Positions 42,099-51,819 of a stretch of DNA of 64,000 nt are shown piece by piece. Origin of the DNA: Maribellus maritimus (GTDB taxonomy: Bacteria; Bacteroidota; Bacteroidia; Bacteroidales; Prolixibacteraceae); contig NZ_JAIKLE010000001.1 in assembly GCF_022267315.1 (NCBI RefSeq), positions 310,001 to 374,000 of the forward strand. The letters run 5' to 3'. Numbering within the stretch: the stretch's first letter is position 1; each line of letters opens with the position of its first letter. A program made the translations under genes and the position numbers. Below the pieces are notes generated by a model, which ran no database searches, was not told the DNA's origin, and saw only the letters and a list, made by a program, of their open reading frames with translations.

Positions 42099-43997
42099 AT
42101 GACAAATAAAACTTTCATCCTCGTTCTTCTTTTATCCGCGATTATAATCCTTCCTGCAACAAGCTCCGAAAAAGAAAAGAAAAATCCACTGATACAACTA
42201 AACGCTATAAACCCTTCTCTTGTTAAAATAGAAGGTCATGCAGGAGAGAAAATTGATTTATGTATTGCAGAGCGAATAAAAAAGCAAGACATTGATCATC
42301 TGATTGAACCTTTCCGGCACAAAACTGAAACCCGATTGTGGCAAAGCGAATTTTGGGGAAAATGGATGTTGTCGGCAGTAGCGGCGTATAAATATACTGA
42401 AGACCCGGAATTGTTGGACATTATGAAAAATGCAGTGGACGGGCTGCTGGAAACCCAGCTAAAAAACGGATACATTGGAAATTATGCACCGGAAAGCCAA
42501 TTGCAGCAGTGGGATATTTGGGGAAGAAAATACAGCATGTTAGGTTTGATTCGTTATTACGAAGTTTCAAACGACAAAAAAGCATTAAAAGCTGCACAAG
42601 ATGCGGCCAACCATCTGCTTACGCAGGTTGGACCAGACAAAAAAGATATTACATACACAGGAAATTATCACGGAATGGCAAGCAGTTCGGTGCTTGAGCC
42701 AATGGTTTATTTGTATAAACACACCGGCAAAAAAGAATACCTCGATTTTGCTGAATACATTGTAGAACAATGGGAAACAAAAGATGGCCCCCAACTGATA
42801 AGTAAAGCACTGGAAGGAATTTGGGTAAGCGAGCGCTTTCCTCATCCTGAAACGTGGTGGAGCTGGGACAACGGGCAAAAGGCTTATGAAATGATGTCGT
42901 GTTACGAAGGACTGTTACAGTTGTACCTGGTTACCGAAAATCAAAAATATTATAAAGCCGTTGTCGATGTAGTCGAAAACATCATCAATACGGAAATAAA
43001 TATTGCTGGTTCGGGTTCAGCTTTTGAATGTTGGTATCATGGAATTGAAAATCAGACACGCCCCACCTACCACACCATGGAAACCTGTGTAACCATAACC
43101 TGGATGAAATTATGCTATAACCTGCTTCAGGTTACCGGCGATTCACGTTATGCCGACCAGATTGAAAAAACATTTTACAACGCACTGTTGGCTTCCATGA
43201 AGTTTGATGCCGGCGAGATTGCAAAATACAGTCCGCTGGAAGGCCGTCGCCATGCCGGTGAAGAACAATGCGGAATGCACATTAATTGCTGCAACGCCAA
43301 TGGCCCGCGTGGTTTTACACTCATGCCGGGATTTGCTTATATGAGCACAAAAAACAATATTGTTGTGAATTTTTACAGCAATTCAAAAGCAGAAATTGAA
43401 CGAAACAGTGGAAACAAAGTTTTGCTGCTCCAGAAAACCAGCTATCCGGAAAACGAGAAAATTATCATTGAAATTCAGCCGGAAAAAGAAAACAGTTTTG
43501 GGATTTCTTTACGCATTCCGGAGTGGAGTAAAATAAATTCGATACAAATAAACGGCAATGAAATTTTAGATATTCAAGCGGGAACATACAAAAATATTCA
43601 GCGCAACTGGAAAAAAGGCGACCAAATTGAACTGACTTTGGATTTACGCGGGCGACTTATAAAACAAGGCGACTACCAGGCTATTACACGTGGCCCGCTG
43701 GTATTGGCCCGCGACTCGCGTTTTAATGATGGTTTTACAGACGAAACCGCAGCAATTCAAAACAAAGATGGTGTTGTTGAACTCTCACCTGCGCCCCAGA
43801 AACCTGCACATGTTTGGATGGCATTTACTGTACCACTGGTTTTGGGTACCGATTTGGAAGGCGAATTTCGTCAAGCTAAATCCGTACACTTTTGCGATTT
43901 TAGCTCAGCCGGAAACACCTGGGACGAAAACACCCGCTACAAAGTATGGATTCGCGAAACACTAAACGTAATGAAAGGAGAATACCGCGGGTATTAA
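42099..43997 (+). CDS. GH127/DUF1680-type beta-L-arabinofuranosidase, exported
   Basis: A 632-residue protein with a signal peptide (to about residue 22). The (alpha/alpha)6 barrel runs from HLIEPFRHKTETRLWQSEF. The zinc/thiolate centre of GH127 is visible: METC (Glu328, Cys330) and HINCCNANGPRG (Cys397, Cys398), where one of the paired cysteines is the nucleophile in characterised members. LVLARDSRF is within the C-terminal beta domain. It hydrolyses beta-linked L-arabinofuranose in pectin side chains or glycoproteins, or a related sugar in DUF1680 paralogues. No exact promoter element was found. Confidence 0.88.
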   Translation: MTNKTFILVLLLSAIIILPATSSEKEKKNPLIQLNAINPSLVKIEGHAGEKIDLCIAERIKKQDIDHLIEPFRHKTETRLWQSEFWGKWMLSAVAAYKYTEDPELLDIMKNAVDGLLETQLKNGYIGNYAPESQLQQWDIWGRKYSMLGLIRYYEVSNDKKALKAAQDAANHLLTQVGPDKKDITYTGNYHGMASSSVLEPMVYLYKHTGKKEYLDFAEYIVEQWETKDGPQLISKALEGIWVSERFPHPETWWSWDNGQKAYEMMSCYEGLLQLYLVTENQKYYKAVVDVVENIINTEINIAGSGSAFECWYHGIENQTRPTYHTMETCVTITWMKLCYNLLQVTGDSRYADQIEKTFYNALLASMKFDAGEIAKYSPLEGRRHAGEEQCGMHINCCNANGPRGFTLMPGFAYMSTKNNIVVNFYSNSKAEIERNSGNKVLLLQKTSYPENEKIIIEIQPEKENSFGISLRIPEWSKINSIQINGNEILDIQAGTYKNIQRNWKKGDQIELTLDLRGRLIKQGDYQAITRGPLVLARDSRFNDGFTDETAAIQNKDGVVELSPAPQKPAHVWMAFTVPLVLGTDLEGEFRQAKSVHFCDFSSAGNTWDENTRYKVWIRETLNVMKGEYRGY

Positions 43998-44244
43998 ATG
44001 ATCGTCTCTCTTTTCTTTTTTAGTATAGCTCCGTAAGCATTTAATAAAAAGATGATTAGCCCTCACACAACTATTTCCTGTGCTTTTTAAACCGAATGCT
44101 ATGCAGAAAGTGTTTCTATCTGTTGATAGTGAAATTGTAGTTACGGGAGTTTATCGTTTTAGTACCAACTTTTGTAAAAAAGCATTCCGGGCAAACAAAC
44201 CTTCAGGGCTATCAAAACAAGTCTGCTAAACTTCACTCCCATTC

Positions 44245-45264
44245 TCAATTTAAATCCAGATTATACATGTATATTTTATCAATTTCCACTCTGTCGATGC
44301 AATATATAGTATTATTATCATCGGTTACATCAAACGAAAAAACAGGATTCGTCAACTTGAATTTGGCTACAGGTTTTCCCTCCCAATCCCACACTTCTAT
44401 TTCAGGAATTAATTCGAGATATTTTTCAGGATAGCCGTTGATACACATTGCATATATATATTTATTAGTGGACTTAACGAGCTGATAAAAAGTAGCTATA
44501 CTTTCTTTGGGCTTTTTAAAAAATACCTTTTCAGGAATATTCATAACAACTTCTTTTTCAAGGGTACCACAATTATCATATATCCGAAACATTTTAAAAT
44601 TTTCAAAAAAAGAAGCAATTTTTGTCCCGTCGGGTTTGATGACAGAATGTCGCCAGAATGCCCCCCAAACCGCATCCTCTTCTAATCTTTTACTAAAATC
44701 GGGATACTGACCAAAATACTCAATTTTTTTACTTTCCAAATTGTACGATACATACATACTATCGCTTCTCCAATATTCATGCAAACCTATAATTGTACTA
44801 TCATTTAACAAGACGGCATCATTCAACATAAATAATTCACCCGGTAGTTTAATCTGTTCAATTTTTACGTCAGAAGCATCGCCGCCAAATTCTGAAATAT
44901 CAACAAATATTAACCCTTTATGAATATCAAACAGATTAAACCCATTTTCAGTAGCTACCGCATTACGGGAATCCGGTATTTTAAATTCGTTGGGCCCGTT
45001 ACCTCTCTTCCCAAAACTACCTGTAAGATTAAAAGAAGGTATGTCGAAAACAAAAAATAAAGGTTCAAAGGACGAACGCATAAAAATAAACTTATTCGCT
45101 GAAATAACAACTCCTGGAGTTTCAGCAAAAATTACAGGATCCACTTTAATCACTTTATATTCTAATTCTTTTTCAACTGGAAACCGGATATTAGTGCTGT
45201 TTTGCGAGTTTGCATATAAACAAGGGACAAAGGCAAAAACAAAAACCGATAAAAATATTTTCAT
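44245..45264 (-). CDS. 6-bladed beta-propeller protein (BF3-type TolB-like)
   Basis: A 339-residue exported protein (signal ending YANSQ). Contains the SFGKRGNGPNEF signature common in Bacteroidota 6-bladed propeller proteins and repeated beta strands ending in YNLESKKIEYFG and VWDWEGKPVAKFKL. Such proteins usually occur in large paralogous groups of unknown function in the periplasm. Stands alone, with no neighbours on the same strand. Confidence 0.78.
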   Translation of the reverse strand: MKIFLSVFVFAFVPCLYANSQNSTNIRFPVEKELEYKVIKVDPVIFAETPGVVISANKFIFMRSSFEPLFFVFDIPSFNLTGSFGKRGNGPNEFKIPDSRNAVATENGFNLFDIHKGLIFVDISEFGGDASDVKIEQIKLPGELFMLNDAVLLNDSTIIGLHEYWRSDSMYVSYNLESKKIEYFGQYPDFSKRLEEDAVWGAFWRHSVIKPDGTKIASFFENFKMFRIYDNCGTLEKEVVMNIPEKVFFKKPKESIATFYQLVKSTNKYIYAMCINGYPEKYLELIPEIEVWDWEGKPVAKFKLTNPVFSFDVTDDNNTIYCIDRVEIDKIYMYNLDLN

Positions 45265-45711
45265 TTTAAATAACTTTAATTGTTCTGATTACTTTTAGTA
45301 AAGTCGTTCTTCTTTCTGCAAAAGCAAAATATCGTATTAATTCTCCCGCATACACAAATGGTGTTCAAACAATTCAAAACACCAATATTCAGAAAAACTG
45401 CCGGGGTATAATATCTCTTATTAATCTGGTACTTAATCCATGTGTTATAACCAGGGCAAACTTATCTTCTTTGATGATTGCAAGGTACAAACCGTTTTTC
45501 TTTTCTCAAAAGCAGGGGTATACTTTTATGTTTAATTGTTTGAAAAAAAATTAGGGAAATAATCGGCAGGATTGATGGCTAAATTCATTGTGCTACCTGG
45601 CCGACAAAAGGTCACAACTATTCTTTGGAAAAAAAAGCAGATTTCTTACTGCGTAAAATACGAACGAAACAATTGTATCTGTCAAACGAGAAAAGTCTTA
45701 AACAATTCGCT
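45265..45711. other. 447-base intergenic region without a clear gene
   Basis: No TAnnTTTG element or strong hairpin seen. A minus-strand open stretch near 45400-45510 (GLYLAIIKEDKFALVITHGL) has protein-like composition but no start and no recognised family; it could be a decayed fragment. A short plus-strand frame from 45572 looks random. Confidence 0.3.
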
Positions 45712-46998
45712 TTATTGTTTTTGGCTTTCGGCAATAAGTTCTTCCCCCGCCCACTCAATTTTTTGAAGTTCATTGATCAATGAATCTTTCAAAATCATAT
45801 ATTCCGGTAAATTTTCTTCCTTTACCGGTTCTACAGGCGGAGCCTCTACTCTTAAAGGATCGACATAACTTCCATTTTTTGCAACCCGAAAATCAAGGTG
45901 TGGACCGGTAGCTAAACCTGTAGCACCCACATAGCCGATAACCTGACCTTGTTTCACACGCGAGCCGGTGCTTATTCCTTTACCAAAACCGGAAAGGTGC
46001 ATATAAGTAGTTGTATAAACCGAATTGTGTTTAATTTTTACATAATTTCCGCCCCCATTTTTCTGATAAGCGCGGGCAATTACAGTCCCGTCTCCAATAC
46101 TAACTACCGGAGTCCCTTTGGCCGCAGCATAATCCACTCCGTGGTGTGGACGGCGAATGCGCAAAACGGGATGCATTCTGGAATTTGAAAACCTTGAGCT
46201 AATGCGCGAAAATTGCAAAGGAGCTTTTAAAAAAGCTTTGCGGAGACTCACACCCGTTTCATCAAAATAATCGTAGCGTTCTTCCTGAAAAAAACGAAAA
46301 GCATAATTTTCATCTCCGTAATGGTCAAACTGAACTGCATAAATTTCACCAATTCCTATCGACATGGAATCTACAAACAATTCGTCGTATATTACTCTGA
46401 AGCGATCACCTTTTTGAATGGCAAAAAAATCGATTGTCCATGCAAATATATCCGAAAGATCCAGGGCCAGCATTGGATCTAAATCATTATCTTCCATACA
46501 ATTCCATAGCGATGTTTCAATTACGCCTTGTGCTATTCGCTGCCGGGTCATTACTTCTTTTTCACCCCGATATATTTTCAGCGTATCGAACAACTCGTAA
46601 ACAAAAAACTCTGTAGGAGAATTTTCATATACAAAATAACGGGCTTCCTGCAATGAATCGGCAGTTTGGAAAACTGTGTATTTTTGTCCGCTACGTATTT
46701 TACGAACATCAAAAATGGGTTTTGATTTTCGCGCCAGCTTATCTATGGTAACCATGCCCACCCCATTATCATTTAAAATTTCGCTGAGATATTCATTCGA
46801 TTTTATCACGCCTTCTACCAGATGAAAAGAATCAATGGGAATTCCGTATCTTAATACCGGTTCAATCGGAATCAATGTGTCGGGCACAACGTTTTCGCCA
46901 ACATTTTTCCCTGACTTTTTGTTCTGACACGAAAAAACTATACCAATAAAAAATACCCCAAAAATAACCTTTAAAAATCTTTCCTTCAATAATCCCAT
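45712..46998 (-). CDS. M23 family metallopeptidase lipoprotein (peptidoglycan hydrolase)
   Basis: A 428-residue envelope lipoprotein (lipobox GIVFSC). The N-terminal and middle part resembles the MepM/CsdR-like region preceding the catalytic domain. The C-terminal LytM domain has zinc motifs HHGVDYAAAKG (H-x3-D), THYMHL-like TTYMHLSGFG, and TGPHLDFRV, where the usual HxH reads H-L-D, a variant I associate with Bacteroidota. Preceding glycine-rich GGGNYVKIKH is typical. Cuts peptide cross-links during wall growth. It starts 1 base after the YitT stop, forming a two-gene operon. Confidence 0.88.
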   Translation of the reverse strand: MGLLKERFLKVIFGVFFIGIVFSCQNKKSGKNVGENVVPDTLIPIEPVLRYGIPIDSFHLVEGVIKSNEYLSEILNDNGVGMVTIDKLARKSKPIFDVRKIRSGQKYTVFQTADSLQEARYFVYENSPTEFFVYELFDTLKIYRGEKEVMTRQRIAQGVIETSLWNCMEDNDLDPMLALDLSDIFAWTIDFFAIQKGDRFRVIYDELFVDSMSIGIGEIYAVQFDHYGDENYAFRFFQEERYDYFDETGVSLRKAFLKAPLQFSRISSRFSNSRMHPVLRIRRPHHGVDYAAAKGTPVVSIGDGTVIARAYQKNGGGNYVKIKHNSVYTTTYMHLSGFGKGISTGSRVKQGQVIGYVGATGLATGPHLDFRVAKNGSYVDPLRVEAPPVEPVKEENLPEYMILKDSLINELQKIEWAGEELIAESQKQ

Positions 46999-46999
46999 C

Positions 47000-47878
47000 T
47001 TACAATCTTAGTTTTTCGAATCCCTGTCCGTACACTCCCATTACACTTCCCATGGTAATAAATGCTTCCGGATCGATTTCTTTTATTTTTCTAAATATAG
47101 CACTGGTTTCCCTTTTTCTAACGACCGACATGATGACCTTAGTATCTTCCTTTGTATACCATCCCATTCCGTCTAATATTGTAACACCCCTAATTGCCTC
47201 ATTGTTAATAAAATTCGCTATATCTTCATATTTCCTGGAAAAAATAAACATTTGCGCCGAACGATTTGCCCCGCTCAAAAAAGAATCAAGCGAATAAGAA
47301 ACCACCCACATCGTTACGTAACCATACACCAGTTTTGCAGGTGATTGAAATACAAAATACGAAGAGGCAATAATTATTACATCGCAATATAATATAATTC
47401 TTCCGGGACTTATATTTCTGTATTTATTGACTATCATGGCAAAAATATCAGTGCCTCCGGTACTTCCGCCCCGTGAAAAAACAATCCCCAGACCAATTCC
47501 GCCTGACATTCCGCCCAAAACCGCCGATAGAAAAGTGTCATCCACAATCGGCTTTTTCAGAATATTCTGAAAAAGGGCAAAAAACAGGGTTAAAACGGCA
47601 ATACTGTAAATGGTTTTTATTCCAAAGTTTGCTCCCAGTATTTTTATTGCTACAAGTACCAAAACCGCATTAATTGCCAGGAAAGTCAAACTCACCGGAA
47701 TTTTTGTTGCAAAATAAACAACAACAGCAATACCACTCACACCGCCGCCTGTTATTTCTGCGGGGATCAGAAACAAAACCCACCCCATTGTGAACATCAA
47801 CAAGCCAAAGGTTATAATAACATAATCTTTAAGAGCTGTCGCTAATTTTGGATTCATTTCAATAAAATGTGTAAACAT
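47000..47878 (-). CDS. YitT family membrane protein (DUF161/DUF2179)
   Basis: A 292-residue protein with five or six hydrophobic helices in residues 13-205, including the glycine signature FLSAVLGGMSGGIGLGIVFSRGGSTGGTD, here split across the motif. A C-terminal cytosolic DUF2179 domain follows (IRGVTILDGMGWYT, EIDPEAFITMGSVMGVYGQGF). Likely a transporter of unknown substrate. ATG at 47878 is used; a TTATTTTG stretch 5 bases upstream would, if a promoter, favour the second ATG at 47857. Cotranscribed with the M23 gene. Confidence 0.87.
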   Translation of the reverse strand: MFTHFIEMNPKLATALKDYVIITFGLLMFTMGWVLFLIPAEITGGGVSGIAVVVYFATKIPVSLTFLAINAVLVLVAIKILGANFGIKTIYSIAVLTLFFALFQNILKKPIVDDTFLSAVLGGMSGGIGLGIVFSRGGSTGGTDIFAMIVNKYRNISPGRIILYCDVIIIASSYFVFQSPAKLVYGYVTMWVVSYSLDSFLSGANRSAQMFIFSRKYEDIANFINNEAIRGVTILDGMGWYTKEDTKVIMSVVRKRETSAIFRKIKEIDPEAFITMGSVMGVYGQGFEKLRL

Positions 47879-48048
47879 CGCAAAATAAATGATTTCCTGT
47901 GAATTATAGTTTAAAACGGGCGCAAAAGAACAAACCGCTTTACTAAAAAATAGTGAGCTTTGTCAGAGAAAATCGAATTAACATAGATTTAAAACACATT
48001 GAATATTTTTGGAAAAAGGCTACTAACTCTGGTTTTATATTAAATATC

Positions 48049-48636
48049 ATGTTAATTAAGCAACACCTTAATATATTTGTAAAAACAAAAAGAAATCTGT
48101 TGAAGGATAAAGTCGCTGTCATATTACTGGTATTTATACTTTTCTCTCAGCTTTCCGGAGTCTATCTGTGGTTACAACAAAAAAAGCTTGTAGTGAAAAC
48201 GCAAGTCAAAAACCATGTATTGAGTTCAAAAAAGGAGGGTGAAAGAAAAATCTTATTAAAATTCACGCTGGAAGAAACACAAACAAAACTAAGATGGGAG
48301 CATTCCGGAGAGTTTGAATACAACGAGCAGATGTATGATATTATTCGCACAAAAACAGTTGGCGACTCGGTTTACTACTGGTGCTGGTGGGATAAAGAAG
48401 AGACAGAACTTAACCGAAAACTTGAAAAACTGTCAGAATTTGAGCAGGCTGAGGAAAAACGGAGCAACAAAAATCACCAAAATACTGTAACTTTTATCCC
48501 AACTCCTTTTTGTCAGGAAGTTCAAAAAATTGAAGAGATTTTTGCCAGGAACATAAAAAAAATAAACCCGGACTATTTTATATTTTATTCATCTTTCTTT
48601 CTGACACCATTAAAACCACCGCCCAAATTTTCCTAA
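48049..48636 (+). CDS. Small membrane-anchored protein preceding a TonB receptor
   Basis: No family recognised. One hydrophobic helix (VAVILLVFILFSQLSGVYLWL) near the N terminus is followed by a basic strand-rich domain with tryptophan motifs (VYYWCWWDKEETEL), a charged coiled region and a proline-rich end. The start is uncertain: ATG at 48049 is given, but a TAnnTTTG element lies at 48072-48079, and a TTG at 48100 would start just before the helix (KDKVAVILL), so the true protein may begin there. It lies 86 bases upstream of a TonB receptor gene and is probably its operon partner. Confidence 0.55.
   Translation: MLIKQHLNIFVKTKRNLLKDKVAVILLVFILFSQLSGVYLWLQQKKLVVKTQVKNHVLSSKKEGERKILLKFTLEETQTKLRWEHSGEFEYNEQMYDIIRTKTVGDSVYYWCWWDKEETELNRKLEKLSEFEQAEEKRSNKNHQNTVTFIPTPFCQEVQKIEEIFARNIKKINPDYFIFYSSFFLTPLKPPPKFS
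48072..48079 (+). promoter_or_regulatory. Bacteroidota -7 element (TATATTTG), start-deciding
   Basis: Exact TAnnTTTG match inside the extended upstream frame of the small membrane protein gene; implies translation begins downstream, for example at the TTG at 48100. Confidence 0.55.
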
Positions 48637-48722
48637 CAAAATAAAAAACAAACAGCTACGCGGATAACGCAAAAGGAAAAATTATGTCCTTTCAGGACAA
48701 AATACAGTTTAAAACAAGCATA

Positions 48723-51128
48723 ATGAAAAATATATACTTGTTATTGTTATTGCTAGGACTTGCCGTTTCGGGTTTTTCTCAAACAATAACAATAACAGAT
48801 AACGATAGCGGGGAACCTCTGCAGTTTGTGGTTTTAATTAGCGAGTCGCCGAAAGCATACGCAACAACAAATAAAAACGGGCAGTCGGATATTACCGACT
48901 TTAAAGGGTCGGAAAAGATCAATGTAACTTTTCTTGGATATAAAAAGGTTTCTTTTACCTATTCCGACATTGAATCTCAAGATTTTAGCATTGAACTTGA
49001 AAAAACAAATTTAAATATTGATGAAGTTGTTGTATCAGCGGCCAGATGGCAACAATCTTCAAGTAGCATTCCCCTTAAAGTTATAACCATTTCACCAGCA
49101 AAAGTTTCAATGCAAAATCCACAAACAACCGCTGACCTACTTGGGATTTCGGGGAAAGTATTTATTCAAAAAAGCCAACAGGGTGGCGGAAGCCCAATGA
49201 TTCGCGGCTTTGCAACCAACCGTCTTCTATACTCCGTTGACGGAGTAAGAATGAATACAGCTATTTTCCGTGGAGGAAATATCCAGAATGTCATATCCGT
49301 TGATCCGTTTTCTCTGGAAAACTCAGAAGTACTATTCGGACCGGGATCGGTAATATACGGAAGCGATGCCATTGGCGGCGTAATGAGTTTTCAGACACTA
49401 ACACCGCAATTGTCTTACTCCGAATCCACACTTATTTCGGGTAAAGCCGTAGCAAGATATTCATCTGCAAATAACGAAAAAACAGGGCATTTTGATGTGA
49501 ATGTAGGTTGGAGGAAATGGGCATTTGTAACCAGTGTCAGTTCATTCGACTATGATCATCTGCGGCAGGGAAGTCATGGTCCCGACGAATACATAAAACC
49601 CTACCACATTCAGCGACAAGATGAAACTGATGTTGTAATTTATCAGGACGATAAGTTGCTGCAAATCCCAACGGCTTATTCACAAATAAACATGATGCAG
49701 AAAGTCCAGTTCAGACCTACAGAAAAATTTGACTTTCAATATGGATTCCACTATTCCGAAACTTCTCCTTATGGCCGATACGACAGGCATAACCGGATAA
49801 GAAACGGACTGCCGCGTTATGCGGAATGGAATTATGGTCCGCAAATTTGGATGATGAATAATTTTAGCGTTACACATAAAGGAGACAATGTGTTGTACGA
49901 CCAGTCAACTTTACGTTTAGCCCAACAGGCTTTTGAAGAAAGCCGAATCGATCGTTCGTTGAATAAAAGTGACCGCACAACCAATACAGAAAAAGTAAAA
50001 GCCTACTCTGCAAATTTTGATTTTGTAAAATCTACGGGAACAAAAAACACGCTTTATTACGGACTCGAATATGTTCTAAATGATGTGAAATCGACCGGGA
50101 AAGTGGAAGACATCAGCACAACTATTATTGAGGATGGGCCATCACGCTATCCTCAGGCTACATGGCAGTCGATAGCCTTCTATCTAAACGACCAGTTTAA
50201 GATTTCGGATCAGTTTTTACTTCAGGCTGGAGTCCGTTATAACCAGTTCAAAATTGATGCAGAATTTGACACCCGGTTCTATCCGTTTCCTTTTACAGAA
50301 GCCAACATGAATAAAGGAGCCTTAACCGGAAGTATTGGAGGAATTTTTCGCCCAACAGAAGACTGGGTCATCTCTGCCAACCTAGCTACAGCTTTCCGTG
50401 CTCCCAATGTGGACGACATGGGCAAAGTTTTTGATTCAGAACCCGGAGCAGTTGTTGTTCCAAATCCGGATTTGGATGCAGAGTATGCATATTCTGCTGA
50501 TCTGGGAGTAGCAAAAATTTTTGGTGATATTGTTAAAATTGATCTTTCTGCATATTACACTAAACTGAACAATGCTTTAGTTCGTCGCGACTTTACACTA
50601 AATGGCTTAGACAGCATCATGTACGACGGAATGATGAGTAAAGTGCAAGCGATTCAAAATGCAGCTGAAGCCAATGTATACGGTATTCAGGCAGGAATTG
50701 AAGTAAAATTACCGGAAGGATTTGGTTTTTCTTCTGATTTTAATTATCAAAAAGGAGAAGAAGAACTTGATGACGGAACAACCAGTCCTTCGCGTCATGC
50801 AGCACCTGTTTTTGGAATTACAAAACTTACTTACGTTACTGATTTATTACGACTGGAACTTTATGCTGCGTACCAGGCTGAATATAGCTATGACGACCTG
50901 GCTGTAAGTGAACAGGAAAAAACGGAAATCTACGCTCTGGATGAAAATGGAAATCCTTATTCCCCGGCCTGGTGTACACTCAATTTTAAAGGAATGTACA
51001 ATGTAAACAACAGTTTATCGTTTAGTGCCGGAATAGAAAACCTGACAGATCGGCGTTATCGTTCTTACAGTTCAGGAGTTTCTGCACCGGGAAGAAATTT
51101 CTTTCTTTCTTTAACACAAAAATTCTAA
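48723..51128 (+). CDS. TonB-dependent outer-membrane receptor (heme/siderophore type)
   Basis: An 801-residue receptor. ATG at 48723 gives a clean signal peptide (NIYLLLLLLGLAVSGFSQ) and is preferred to the ATG at 48684. After an N-terminal carboxypeptidase-D-like domain (residues about 25-100), a plug domain runs from VVVSAARWQQSSSSIPL through GGGSPMIRGFATNRLLYSV and SVIYGSDAIGGVMSF, then the 22-strand barrel ends NFFLSLTQKF. The lack of a SusD partner and the plug pattern fit heme, siderophore or metal uptake rather than glycan uptake; the ligand is unknown. The strong hairpin at 51139 ends the transcript. Confidence 0.92.
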   Translation: MKNIYLLLLLLGLAVSGFSQTITITDNDSGEPLQFVVLISESPKAYATTNKNGQSDITDFKGSEKINVTFLGYKKVSFTYSDIESQDFSIELEKTNLNIDEVVVSAARWQQSSSSIPLKVITISPAKVSMQNPQTTADLLGISGKVFIQKSQQGGGSPMIRGFATNRLLYSVDGVRMNTAIFRGGNIQNVISVDPFSLENSEVLFGPGSVIYGSDAIGGVMSFQTLTPQLSYSESTLISGKAVARYSSANNEKTGHFDVNVGWRKWAFVTSVSSFDYDHLRQGSHGPDEYIKPYHIQRQDETDVVIYQDDKLLQIPTAYSQINMMQKVQFRPTEKFDFQYGFHYSETSPYGRYDRHNRIRNGLPRYAEWNYGPQIWMMNNFSVTHKGDNVLYDQSTLRLAQQAFEESRIDRSLNKSDRTTNTEKVKAYSANFDFVKSTGTKNTLYYGLEYVLNDVKSTGKVEDISTTIIEDGPSRYPQATWQSIAFYLNDQFKISDQFLLQAGVRYNQFKIDAEFDTRFYPFPFTEANMNKGALTGSIGGIFRPTEDWVISANLATAFRAPNVDDMGKVFDSEPGAVVVPNPDLDAEYAYSADLGVAKIFGDIVKIDLSAYYTKLNNALVRRDFTLNGLDSIMYDGMMSKVQAIQNAAEANVYGIQAGIEVKLPEGFGFSSDFNYQKGEEELDDGTTSPSRHAAPVFGITKLTYVTDLLRLELYAAYQAEYSYDDLAVSEQEKTEIYALDENGNPYSPAWCTLNFKGMYNVNNSLSFSAGIENLTDRRYRSYSSGVSAPGRNFFLSLTQKF

Positions 51129-51138
51129 AAATATCGAT

Positions 51139-51172
51139 AAGTCGGGCTAATATGAGGTCCGACTTTCTTTTT
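51139..51172 (+). terminator. Terminator after the TonB receptor gene
   Basis: AAGTCGG (51139-51145) and CCGACTT (51159-51165), 13-base loop, followed by TCTTTTT. Confidence 0.82.
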
Positions 51173-51292
51173 ACTGTATATCAGCATCTTGTAACGACTC
51201 CCCAAATTCAACAAAAATCAATACCTAAATATCCTTTTCTTTGTTCTCGCGAACATAATCAACTTTTTTCTGACACATACAAAAAATCCAAC

Positions 51293-51798
51293 AAAATACT
51301 GAACTTTCATAAAATAGTCAAAGAGAACCTTCGTTTTAACCGGTTCCAATTTAAAGACACGGTTTGTCTGGAATATACCTGCCCGATTGATGCAGAGCAA
51401 ATAGGAATTTTTTCCAGAAATGACTACCTCGTTTATTTCCCGATCGGAAAAAAACATACAAAACAACCAACGGGGAGTGGACAGCTGAGATAATTCATCA
51501 GTATTTTGATGATGAGTTTTGTATGCTTCGATTTTTTCTTTCGGATGATTTGATAAAAGAGACAATGGAAAAAATTAAAAGCCCAATGATACTGAAATGT
51601 TCTGAATGTCCTACTGATTTCACAGCTAAAATGGTAAAACCTTCAGAATACCTCGAAGGACACTTTCATTCGATGCTAACTTATTTCAGAGGAATAAACC
51701 GCCCTCCGGACCAAATACTGGTATTGAAACTTAAAGAACTCCTTATTCATATAAAAGAAGACCGGGTAGAAATAAATCTACCCGGTCTTCTTTTATAA
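51293..51798 (+). pseudogene. Wrecked AraC-type regulator (N-terminal domain only)
   Basis: From 51293 the frame reads KILNFHKIVKENLRFNRFQF, then DTVCLEYTCPIDAEQIGIFS and YLVYFPIGKK, the sensor domain of Bacteroidota AraC regulators. There is no ATG before KILN. At the A run 51448-51454 one base is missing: the frame gives a short tail and stops, whereas shifting gives TYKTTNGEWTAE, then IIHQYFDDEFCMLRFFLSDD and LHSMLTYFRG-like sequence. The part between WTAE and HQYFDD is shorter than in the family, suggesting an internal deletion. The last residues before the stop are encoded by the terminator hairpin, so the HTH domain is gone. Not functional as a DNA-binding regulator. Confidence 0.72.
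51753..51794. terminator. Bidirectional terminator upstream of the leuS 3' end
   Basis: Perfect 18-base arms (51753-51770 and 51777-51794; core GAAGACCGGGTAGA) with a 6-base loop, A tract on one side and T tract on the other. It ends leuS on the minus strand and any plus-strand transcript through the AraC remnant. Confidence 0.9.
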
Positions 51799-51819
51799 TT
51801 ATTTTATGTTTATTCAAAT

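Noticed and set aside
45572-45766. Plus-strand 64-residue frame overlapping the M23 gene end
   Set aside because: Overlaps a real gene on the opposite strand and shows no coding character.
51152-51292. ATG at 51152 as the start of the AraC-like frame
   Set aside because: It lies in the receptor terminator hairpin and the first 47 codons show no regulator similarity.
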